Of a stretch of DNA of 7,882 nt, positions 1 through 6,284 are shown piece after piece. The stretch is from Deltaproteobacteria bacterium (GTDB lineage: Bacteria > Desulfobacterota > Syntrophia > Syntrophales > Smithellaceae), in assembly GCA_009668925.1 (NCBI GenBank), contig SBEK01000183.1, forward strand, positions 1 through 7,882, given 5' to 3'. The position numbers and the translations under genes were made by a program. Each line of letters begins with the position of its first letter. The first letter of the stretch is position 1. Below the pieces are notes generated by a model. The model searched no databases. It had not been told where the DNA came from and saw only the letters and a program-made list of their open reading frames with translations.

Positions 1-35
1 TCATCATTCCGTCATGGTTGAGGGCGTTGCTTGAT

Positions 36-98
36 TCATCGGCGATTACGGATACCGAGATTCAAATTGTAATCATCAGCTAATATAACCGCCGATGA
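36..98. repeat. Imperfect inverted repeat, 13-bp arms
   Basis: TCATCGGCGATTA at 36-48 is matched on the other strand by TAACCGCCGATGA at 86-98. Twelve of 13 positions are complementary, with a 37-base spacer. No T-run follows either arm, so this is not an intrinsic terminator. It could be the end of an older repeat element or an operator. Function unknown. Confidence 0.4.
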
Positions 99-168
99 CC
101 GGGTAGTATCAGGCGACCATGTTAATCAAACGTGCCATAACACCGATGAGGCTAAAAAAATATTGCCG

Positions 169-463
169 TTGAACCGGGGTATGCCGTGAGCGAATGATGG
201 CCGAGACGTTGTGGCGCGAGGCGGTATTGAGCATGGGACAGCCAAACTGTTTGAGCCGTAGGCGAGTTAATGGCTCTCGCGTCATGAGCCTTATACCAGT
301 CCTAAATCAAAGCGCTATCTTTGTTGGCGTTGTCGTCGCCTTCCTCAACGTATACAAGATACGCCTCGTCGCCGCCTCCTAGCCGCCGCGATATCATCTT
401 TGATTTAGAACTGGTAGCCGAGCCACAGTCGAGGACATTGAGCAAAGGGATGCCCCGGTTCAA
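169..463. repeat. Outer inverted repeat flanking the MITE-like element
   Basis: TTGAACCGGGGTATGCC at 169-185 is matched in inverted orientation by GGGATGCCCCGGTTCAA at 447-463, 15 of 17 positions. Weaker similarity extends on both sides. A GARGCWAAARAA-like word precedes both copies on their own strands (about 148-160 on plus, and further out on minus), and a GAC.TGTGGC-like word follows both. The two copies therefore look like diverged members of one repeat family lying head to head around the 296-414 element. Spacing within the copies differs, which implies deletions. Confidence 0.4.
296..414. mobile_element. MITE-like element (119 bp) with 17-bp terminal inverted repeats and TA flanks
   Basis: The left end CCAGTCCTAAATCAAAG (296-312) and the right end CTTTGATTTAGAACTGG (398-414) are inverted repeats matching at 16 of 17 positions. 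Each end is flanked directly by TA (294-295 and 415-416), as expected if a TA target was duplicated. TA duplication is typical of the IS630/Tc1-mariner superfamily. There is no room for a transposase, so the element would be non-autonomous. A small hairpin, CGTAT-acaag-ATACG at 349-363, sits almost exactly at the centre. A minus-strand open frame crosses the whole element and stops inside its left repeat (TAG at 304-302). The family assignment is inference from ends and flanks only. Confidence 0.6.
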
Positions 464-552
464 TGGCCACCCTTCAAAATAAGGCATTCTTTTTCCTGAT
501 AAAAAATTCAGTTCTTTTGCTTCAGCGTTTGTTCCCCGATGCAAATATTGCG

Positions 553-581
553 TTGCAAAGATGAAGGCATTTTGGCATAGT
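553..581 (+). promoter_or_regulatory. Candidate sigma-70 promoter for the transporter operon
   Basis: TTGCAA at 553-558 (4 of 6 to the -35 consensus) and CATAGT at 576-581 (4 of 6 to the -10 consensus) are separated by 17 bases. They would start a transcript near 588, giving a leader of about 44 bases. The match is modest, and other AT-rich positions between 480 and 530 are possible. Confidence 0.25.
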
Positions 582-616
582 GCGGCGCGCGTTCGAATTG
601 GACTGCGGATCGACCT

Positions 617-623
617 AAAGGGG
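617..623 (+). promoter_or_regulatory. Ribosome binding site deciding the GTG start at 632
   Basis: AAAGGGG lies 8 bases upstream of the GTG at 632. This supports the GTG as the true start, since no in-frame ATG exists before residue 60 and the signal peptide would otherwise be lost. The same AAAGGGG word precedes the next gene. Confidence 0.7.
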
Positions 624-631
624 CATATCGC

Positions 632-3600
632 GTGAGAGGGTCTTGGGCAGAAAAAAGCAGGAAGAGTCTGGCTCTGATAGCATTCTTTGCCCTTTTGATC
701 CTGCTCGGATGCTCCGGAGATCAGAACGGCCGTCGCATCCTGTCTGCTCCGTCCGATCTCAATTCCCCTGATTTTACCATCGGCGTGCCGCAGGGCACGG
801 CCGCCATGACGGCGGTGGAGAACAACTTCCCCCTTGCCAAAATAGAATACCATCAATCCCTTCCCGACGGATATCTGAGCGTCAAATACGGGAAGATCGA
901 TGCTTTTGCCTTTGACCGGCACGCCATGCAGTATGTGGCCGTCCACAACGCCGACCTGGCCCTGATGGACGAAAAGGTCGGCGATGAGTTCATTGTCGTG
1001 GGGACTGCCTTCGGACGGGAGGCCCTGATTAAGAAGGTCAACGAATTCATCAAAAAGTACAAGGCGGACGGAACCTATCGGGACATGTATGACCGGTGGC
1101 TTCTGGGGAAGAACCTGACCATGCCTGATCTGCCGGAACCCTCTCATCCCACGATGACGCTCCGAATCGGGACCGACGGCCGCAACGAACCGATGAGCTT
1201 TTACGTTAACCGGCAGTTGACGGGTTTCGACATCGAGTTTGCCAAGCGGCTGGCCTTCTTCCTCAATGCGAAGTTCACGTTCTCCATCATCGAGTTCCCG
1301 GCCATTATCGCCGCGGCGACGTCCGGAAAGATCGACCTGCTCATCGCCAATCTGAACGCAACTCCCGAACGCAGCAAGGTGATGCTTTTTTCCGATACCT
1401 ATGTGGACTCGGAAGTCTCGTTTCTTGTCCGCAAGGACCGGCTGGCCCCGAAGACGACAAAAGCGATTACGGATATTGCTGAGCTGGCCGGGAAAAAAGT
1501 GGGCGTTCAGACAGGCACGACGTATGAAGATGTCCTGAAGCGCTCCATACCCGATGCTATTCCCATGTATTTCACAACATTTACCGATCAGATCGAGGCC
1601 GTCAAATCGGGAAAGATCGCCGGCTTCCTGGCCGACGAAGTGTTGGCGATGGGGGTGGTCCGGGAGACGCCGGGCGTAACCTACCTCAAAAAATGGCTTG
1701 CTTCCAATGAGTACGCTTTTGCCTTTTCCAAAAGCCAGCCGGCATTGCACAAACAGGTTAATGCCATACTCGAGCAGCTGAAAAGCGACGGAACATTTCA
1801 GAAACTGGAAGACAAATGGTTTGGCGGAAATGACGCGGCCAAGGTGCTTCCGGATTTCAATCGCGACGGCAAAAACGGAATCATCCGGTTTGCCACGAAC
1901 AGCGACAGCGCACCGTTTGTCTATGTCAAGAACGGGAAGCTCGTCGGGTATGATATCGAAGTGGCGCTGATGGTTGCTGCGCGACTCGGGAAAAAGCTGG
2001 AAATTATGGATATGGATTTTTCGGCCATTATCCCGTCGCTGGTTTCCGGCAAAAGCGATATGGCGGGCGATTTTATCACCATTACACCGGAGCGCGCCAA
2101 ATCGGTGTTGTTCAGCATTCCTTATTATAAAGGCGGTACGATTGTCGTCGTCGCGGCGGATTTGGCCGCCGGAGCCCAAAGCCCCATTGCGGCGCTTTCC
2201 GATCTTGCGGGCAAAAAAGTCGGCATCGTTACCGGTTCCGCTTACGACAGCGTGCTGAAAAGTAAAAATCCGCTCGCGGTGCCCGAGTATTTCAACAACT
2301 TTCCCGATCAGGCGGAGGCGCTCAAGGCCGGAAAGATCGCGGCCTTTCTGATTGATGAGCCCATGGCGCGGGATATTATGAACCGTACCGGCGGCGTAAC
2401 CCTATTGAAGGAATTGCTGACGTCGGACGGTTACGCATTTGCGCTTGCCAAGAGCCGCAGCCGGCTCCAAAAAGAGATGAATGCCGTACTTAAGGAAATG
2501 ACGGAAGACGGAGCACTAAAGAAAATCGATGCCCGTTGGTTCGGTACAGACGAAAAGGCAAAAGTGCTTCCGGACATCAGGCTTGAGGGCAAAAAGGGAA
2601 CCATTCGCCTGGCCACGAACAGCGGCATGGCGCCGTTCGCCTATCTCAAGGACGGCAAGATCGTGGGATACGATATCGAGATCGCCAGGATCATTTGTGC
2701 CCGACTCGGCTATCAGCTCGAGATCATCGACATGGATATCGCGGCCATCATTCCTTCTCTGATATCGGGGAAAAGCGATCTGGCGGCCTGCGGCATCACG
2801 GTCACCGATGAGCGCGCCAAATCGGTCTTATTTACCAGACCCAATTACCAAGGCGGAATCGCCGTGATGATTCGCTTGAGTTCGCCGGCCAGGGCCGTGA
2901 TCAATATTCAGAACGTTGCCGAACTATCCGGCAGGAAGGTTGGCGTCCTGACCGGTTCCACCTATGATGGTGTGCTCGGCCGTCACAACCCCCGGGCGCT
3001 GCCCGAGTATTTCAATAATTTTTCCGATCAGACCGAGGCACTCAAAACGGGGAAGATTGCGGGCTTTCTGGTTGATGAACCGATTGCGCGAGACATCGTC
3101 AACCATTCGACCGGCGTGACCACTTTGAAGAAGCTCCTGACAGCGGACGGCTATGCTTTTGCGTTTGCGAAAAATCAGACGAATCTTCATCGGCAGGTCG
3201 ACGCAGCGCTTACGGAAATGAAGAACGATGGAACCATCAAGAAACTGGAGGAAAAATGGTTCGGCACGAATGACGCAGCCAAAGTTCTTCCGGATCTGAA
3301 ACTCGAAAACAAAAATGGCATCATCCGCCTGGCGACAAACGGCAATCTGGCGCCGTTCGCCTACGTCAAAGACGGCCGGATGGTGGGCTACGATATCGAG
3401 ATCGCCATGATGATCGCTCAAAGACTCGGCCGCGGTCTGGAAATCATGGATATGGACTTTGCTGCGATCATTCCGTCTCTGGTGTCGGGAAAAAGCGATA
3501 TGGGCGCCGGAGGAATCATTGTCACCGGGGAGCGGGCCAAGTCGGTTTTATTCAGCATTCCCGATTATCAGGGCGGTGTGGCCGTGATGGTCGCCAAGGC

Positions 3601-4333
3601 GGACGCCGGTCCGGGGGCTGGGGATGGCTCGGCGATTTGGCCGGGCCTCGTGCAGAGCTTTCAGAGGACGTTTGTCGTGGAAGACCGCTACAAGCTGGTG
3701 CTGCAGGGGCTGTGGGTGACGGTGATGATTTCCGTTTTGTCGGGGATTTTCGGTACGCTCCTGGGGTTCGGCGTCTGTGTGCTGCGCCGGTCAAAGACGC
3801 GCTGGGCGAACATGCCGGCGAAGGCGTTTATCCGGGCGATTCAGGGCACGCCGATTGTCGTCCTGTTAATGATCCTTTACTATGTCATTTTCGGAAGCTG
3901 GGATATCAACGCGATTCTTGTGGCGGTGATCGGCTTTTCCATCAACTTTGCCGCGTATGTATCGGAGATGATGCGGACCGGCATTGACGCGGTGGATAAG
4001 GGGCAGCATGAAGCCGCCTACGCCATCGGATTCAACCGGGTGCAGGTGTTCACAAAGATCACCTTTCCACAGGCGGCGCGGCATGTTCTGCCGGTGTTCA
4101 AGGGCGAGTTTATTTCGATGCTCAAGATGACGTCGGTGGTGGGGTATATTGCCATTCAGGATTTGACGAAGATGAGCGACATCATTCGCAGCCGGACGTA
4201 TGAGGCCTTTTTCCCGCTCATCGCGACGGCGCTGATTTATTTTGTTATTGCGTATGCGCTGGCTTATCTCTTGTCGCTCATCGAAATGCGGGTCGATCCC
4301 AAGCAGCGCAAGCGCGTCGTGAAAGGGGTGTGA
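632..4333 (+). CDS. Multi-domain amino-acid ABC importer: tandem solute-binding domains fused to permease
   Basis: Predicted binding-protein/permease fusion of the polar amino-acid uptake (HisJ-HisM/GlnP) class, 1233 residues, GTG start. Residues 11-27 form a lipoprotein signal peptide with lipobox LLGC (C27). The periplasmic part follows a strict 240-residue period: an orphan second lobe plus closing helices (about 46-160), three complete type-II binding domains (about 175-400, 416-640, 656-880), then an orphan first lobe (about 896-990). The carboxylate-binding Arg of this fold appears as R247, R488, R728 and R968. The amino-group-binding Asp appears as D95, D335, D575 and D815. The permease (about 1005-1233) has roughly five membrane segments (about 1026-1051, 1066-1088, 1093-1112, 1160-1178, 1194-1217) and the EAA loop at 1127-1154, which contacts the ATPase. 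Lactococcal GlnP also fuses two binding domains to its permease; three plus two halves is much larger. The downstream ATPase gene begins 4 bases after this stop. The substrate cannot be read from sequence. The transporter class is very secure; the pairing of the two orphan lobes is inference. Confidence 0.93.
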   Translation: MRGSWAEKSRKSLALIAFFALLILLGCSGDQNGRRILSAPSDLNSPDFTIGVPQGTAAMTAVENNFPLAKIEYHQSLPDGYLSVKYGKIDAFAFDRHAMQYVAVHNADLALMDEKVGDEFIVVGTAFGREALIKKVNEFIKKYKADGTYRDMYDRWLLGKNLTMPDLPEPSHPTMTLRIGTDGRNEPMSFYVNRQLTGFDIEFAKRLAFFLNAKFTFSIIEFPAIIAAATSGKIDLLIANLNATPERSKVMLFSDTYVDSEVSFLVRKDRLAPKTTKAITDIAELAGKKVGVQTGTTYEDVLKRSIPDAIPMYFTTFTDQIEAVKSGKIAGFLADEVLAMGVVRETPGVTYLKKWLASNEYAFAFSKSQPALHKQVNAILEQLKSDGTFQKLEDKWFGGNDAAKVLPDFNRDGKNGIIRFATNSDSAPFVYVKNGKLVGYDIEVALMVAARLGKKLEIMDMDFSAIIPSLVSGKSDMAGDFITITPERAKSVLFSIPYYKGGTIVVVAADLAAGAQSPIAALSDLAGKKVGIVTGSAYDSVLKSKNPLAVPEYFNNFPDQAEALKAGKIAAFLIDEPMARDIMNRTGGVTLLKELLTSDGYAFALAKSRSRLQKEMNAVLKEMTEDGALKKIDARWFGTDEKAKVLPDIRLEGKKGTIRLATNSGMAPFAYLKDGKIVGYDIEIARIICARLGYQLEIIDMDIAAIIPSLISGKSDLAACGITVTDERAKSVLFTRPNYQGGIAVMIRLSSPARAVINIQNVAELSGRKVGVLTGSTYDGVLGRHNPRALPEYFNNFSDQTEALKTGKIAGFLVDEPIARDIVNHSTGVTTLKKLLTADGYAFAFAKNQTNLHRQVDAALTEMKNDGTIKKLEEKWFGTNDAAKVLPDLKLENKNGIIRLATNGNLAPFAYVKDGRMVGYDIEIAMMIAQRLGRGLEIMDMDFAAIIPSLVSGKSDMGAGGIIVTGERAKSVLFSIPDYQGGVAVMVAKADAGPGAGDGSAIWPGLVQSFQRTFVVEDRYKLVLQGLWVTVMISVLSGIFGTLLGFGVCVLRRSKTRWANMPAKAFIRAIQGTPIVVLLMILYYVIFGSWDINAILVAVIGFSINFAAYVSEMMRTGIDAVDKGQHEAAYAIGFNRVQVFTKITFPQAARHVLPVFKGEFISMLKMTSVVGYIAIQDLTKMSDIIRSRTYEAFFPLIATALIYFVIAYALAYLLSLIEMRVDPKQRKRVVKGV
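764..3601 (+). repeat. In-gene 720-bp tandem repeat encoding the binding lobes
   Basis: The binding part of the gene repeats every 720 bases with almost no length change. Equivalent positions line up at 841, 1561, 2281 and 3001 for the second lobe, and at 1861, 2581 and 3301 for the first lobe. The first lobe of unit 1, near 1141, is shifted by one codon and restored before the second lobe. Copies 2 to 4 are closest. For example GAGCGCGCCAAATCGGT is identical at 2090 and 2810, and CCCGAGTATTTCAA is shared at 2282 and 3002. The N-terminal half-copy and unit 1 are the most diverged. The register shows serial in-frame duplication. Confidence 0.85.
4322..4328 (+). promoter_or_regulatory. Ribosome binding site of the ATPase gene, inside the upstream gene
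   Basis: AAAGGGG ends 9 bases before the ATG at 4338 and lies within the last codons of the permease fusion, whose stop is at 4331-4333. The four-base gap and buried site suggest translational coupling of the two transporter subunits. Confidence 0.65.
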
Positions 4334-4337
4334 AGAT

Positions 4338-5423
4338 ATGATCAGCGTGCAGCATTTATCCAAGCACTTCGGCGACCTGGTGGTCCTCGCGGATGTGAAT
4401 CTTGAAATCAAAAAAGGTGAGGTCATCTCGATCATCGGGCCGTCCGGAAGCGGCAAAAGCACTCTGCTGCGCTGTATGAACCTGCTGGAGACGCCCAGCG
4501 GAGGAGAAATCATCATTGACGGAATTAATCTCCTGGATCGTGAGACCGATGTCTACAAACTGCGCCGGCGGATGGGGATGGTTTTTCAGTCCTTTAATTT
4601 GTTTTCGCATTTCATGGTGATTGAAAACATCATGCTCGGGCCGGTCAATCTTTTAAAGATGAGCCGCAAGGAAGCATTTGACGAAGCCATGAAGCTGTTG
4701 ACGATGGTCGGGCTGGCCGAAAAGGCGTATGCGTATCCCGATGAGCTGTCGGGCGGCCAGAAGCAGAGGGTGGCCATTGCCAGGACCCTGGCCATGAAAC
4801 CGGAGATCGTGCTCTTCGACGAACCGACCTCGGCGCTCGATCCGACCATGATCAGTGAAGTGCTGGCGGTCATCCGCAAACTGGCTCTGGACGGCATGAC
4901 GATGATGATCGTCACGCATGAAATGAAGTTTGCCCGGGATGTTTCCACGCGTGTTTTGTATATGGATGAAGGGATTATCTTTGAAGAGGGGACGCCCCGG
5001 CAGATTTTTGAGCATCCGCTGAAAGACAAGACGCGCGCGTTTATCCACCGGATCAGAACATTTGCATTTGACATCCGGTCCAGAGCGTTTGACCTCTACA
5101 GCCTCAATGCCGGCATTGAGCTTTTCTGCCGCAAACAATTCCTGCCTGAAAAACAGATTTTCAATATCCAGCTGGTCCTGGAGGAGCTGATCATGAACAA
5201 ACTGCTCCCGTGGAGCGGCGAATCCGTTGACATGAGCGTAACCGTCGGCTACTCGGAGGAACACGATGCGATCGACCTCACCCTGGTGTATGCGGGCGAG
5301 CCCTATGATCCTTTTGCCGATGAAGCCGCGGACGATCTTCCCCTGGTGATCGTCAACAATCTGGTGAAGACGAAAGCGCATTCCCGGGAAGAAGGCAAAA
5401 ACAAACTGCGGCTGGCCCTGTGA
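4338..5423 (+). CDS. Amino-acid ABC transporter ATPase with C-terminal GHKL (RsbW-like) extension
   Basis: 361 residues. The first 240 or so are a GlnQ/HisP-type ATPase that would drive the upstream permease from the cytoplasmic face. Visible motifs are Walker [10 protein letters not shown] (34-42), Q-loop Q84, signature LSGGQ (137-141), Walker B IVLFDEP (157-163, E162 catalytic) and switch H194. Family members normally end near residue 240-250. This one has about 115 more residues that resemble the HATPase_c_2 fold of RsbW/SpoIIAB anti-sigma kinases: [11 protein letters not shown] at 279-289 matches the N-box, AGEPYDP at 319-325 resembles the G1 region, and GKNKLRLAL ends the chain as in that family. 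The DxG Asp is replaced (Y318) and the glycine-rich G2 loop reads DLP (333-335), so nucleotide binding by the tail is doubtful. The ATPase call is certain. The tail assignment is by motif reading only; it could act as a regulatory or partner-docking module. Confidence 0.93.
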   Translation: MISVQHLSKHFGDLVVLADVNLEIKKGEVISIIGPSGSGKSTLLRCMNLLETPSGGEIIIDGINLLDRETDVYKLRRRMGMVFQSFNLFSHFMVIENIMLGPVNLLKMSRKEAFDEAMKLLTMVGLAEKAYAYPDELSGGQKQRVAIARTLAMKPEIVLFDEPTSALDPTMISEVLAVIRKLALDGMTMMIVTHEMKFARDVSTRVLYMDEGIIFEEGTPRQIFEHPLKDKTRAFIHRIRTFAFDIRSRAFDLYSLNAGIELFCRKQFLPEKQIFNIQLVLEELIMNKLLPWSGESVDMSVTVGYSEEHDAIDLTLVYAGEPYDPFADEAADDLPLVIVNNLVKTKAHSREEGKNKLRLAL

Positions 5424-5541
5424 ACCGAAGCGGTTAGCCGGAGACGCGTCCGGGCGCCGGCGGGTGATTTCGTAAGCGGGTATTCCGCAGCTTGCTGCCC
5501 GGTAAGAGCGGATTATGTTTAAAATTTCTTCCCCGGGGAAG
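5423..5541 (+). terminator. Hairpin-rich region after the transporter operon
   Basis: Several small hairpins follow one another. AACCG-AAG-CGGTT at 5423-5435 overlaps the stop codon. CCGGA-gacgcg-TCCGG lies at 5438-5453, GCGG-gtatt-CCGC at 5476-5488, and a perfect 14-bp palindrome CTTCCCCGGGGAAG at 5528-5541. None is followed by a T-run, so none is a textbook intrinsic terminator. They may stabilise the 3' end or assist Rho-dependent ending. Confidence 0.3.
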
Positions 5542-5651
5542 CGGAGATTCTCGAAAACTTGCTTCGGAGAGCTTCAATTATTTGTCCCCGCGGGCTTTCC
5601 CTGCCCAGTATTAACGTCTTATCCGTCATCGCTCGTTTCGGCAAGTCATCC

Positions 5652-5682
5652 TTGACTATGCCCTGGCCGTCATTACCATAAT
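5652..5682 (+). promoter_or_regulatory. Weak candidate promoter for the lipoprotein gene
   Basis: TTGACT at 5652-5657 (5 of 6 to -35) is followed by CATAAT at 5677-5682 (5 of 6 to -10) at a long 19-base spacing, or by TACCAT at 5674-5679 at 16 bases. Either would start transcription close to or within the Shine-Dalgarno site at 5686, which argues against it. Apart from this, 5542-5685 shows nothing recognisable. Confidence 0.2.
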
Positions 5683-5685
5683 CCC

Positions 5686-5691
5686 AGGAGG
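5686..5691 (+). promoter_or_regulatory. Ribosome binding site selecting the ATG at 5702
   Basis: A perfect AGGAGG lies 10 bases before ATG 5702 but only 1 base before the in-frame GTG at 5693. That spacing makes the ATG the real start. Confidence 0.75.
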
Positions 5692-5701
5692 AGTGGCGGA
5701 C

Positions 5702-6190
5702 ATGAAGATTACATTACCAGGCAATATCGCGGCGGCTTCGGCCGGGATTCTGATCGCGGTCTTTCTTAACGGATGTGTTTTCTCCGGTAAGATCCTTAAA
5801 AATGAACCGATTGGAAGCATTCCGGACAAACCTTACGAGGACATTATTATCCTGTATACGCCCGACCGGGTGCCGCTGGAGCCGGCTGCCGGTTATGTCT
5901 ATGTTGAGCCAGGCGGAAATGTGAAAACCGATTTTGCACGCGAGGAATTTGTAAAAGTCCTTCCCCAACTGGACAGATATGCACAAATGAACAGAGATAA
6001 TATGGGTAAATTTGTCATCAGGGACAGTACGGGGAGGATTCGCGGCTACTACGAAATGTTGTTCGATTACCGGGTGCACCAATGGGAGAATGGGGATACC
6101 ATTTTGCTGCAAATTATTCTGCCCCAGGACAAAGGTATGAAAGACAATGATTTCAGCCCGGCAAATACTGCGCCCGGGGGCGGCAAATAG
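5702..6190 (+). CDS. Small putative lipoprotein of unknown function
   Basis: 162 residues from the ATG chosen by the strong AGGAGG site. Residues 9-25 form a hydrophobic segment ending in a lipobox (F-L-N-G-C, C25), so the product is probably exported and lipid-anchored. I do not recognise the mature part. It is polar and contains an Ile-rich strand (DIIILYTPD) near residue 50, a VYVEPGGNV turn near 67-75, and an IRDSTGRIRGYYEMLFDYR stretch near 105-123 that looks like paired beta strands. The C-terminus is Gly/Pro-rich and probably disordered. It is separated from the transporter by 278 bases and faces dinB tail to tail across 94 bases, so it is probably its own unit. Expression as a lipoprotein is well supported; function is unknown. 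Confidence 0.75.
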   Translation: MKITLPGNIAAASAGILIAVFLNGCVFSGKILKNEPIGSIPDKPYEDIIILYTPDRVPLEPAAGYVYVEPGGNVKTDFAREEFVKVLPQLDRYAQMNRDNMGKFVIRDSTGRIRGYYEMLFDYRVHQWENGDTILLQIILPQDKGMKDNDFSPANTAPGGGK

Positions 6191-6284
6191 GCTTTCCTGC
6201 TTGGCGAGTATTTTGGTTATGGTTATTCGTGAATTTGAAGCGGGCGGCGTCTGCCTGCCTGACGAACATCATCTCTGCCCGTGA

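Larger units (their letters stand above)
1..631. other. Gene-poor left-end region with repeat remnants
   Basis: I find no convincing gene in this 631-base stretch. It holds a small inverted repeat (36-48/86-98), a TA-flanked MITE-like element (296-414), and diverged inverted copies of a second repeat on either side of that element (169-185/447-463). The stretch from about 470 to 560 is AT-rich and may carry the transporter promoter. Short open frames here have no recognisable domain. The region reads as decayed mobile or intergenic repeat DNA upstream of an operon. Confidence 0.6.

Noticed and set aside
302..2179. 625-codon minus-strand open frame opposite the binding domains
   Set aside because: Most of it lies antisense to the clearly coding 240-residue repeats. 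Its product is rich in His, Arg, Gly and Asp without any domain, and its length reflects codon bias of the real gene. Only the part left of 487 is discussed separately.
2924..3421. 165-codon minus-strand open frame within repeat unit 3
   Set aside because: Antisense shadow of the same repeat, similar in character to the longer minus-strand frame and without domain features.
764..3601. Tandem repeats as an assembly artefact or CRISPR-like array
   Set aside because: The reading frame is intact across all copies, each copy has diverged by its own substitutions, and the unit encodes a known protein fold.
3637..4516. Open frames on both strands across the permease domain and the start of the ATPase
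   Set aside because: They overlap the membrane segments, EAA loop and Walker A region of the true genes and have no motifs of their own.
4653..5381. 242-codon minus-strand open frame opposite the ATPase gene
   Set aside because: Antisense to the signature, Walker B and switch motifs. No recognisable product.
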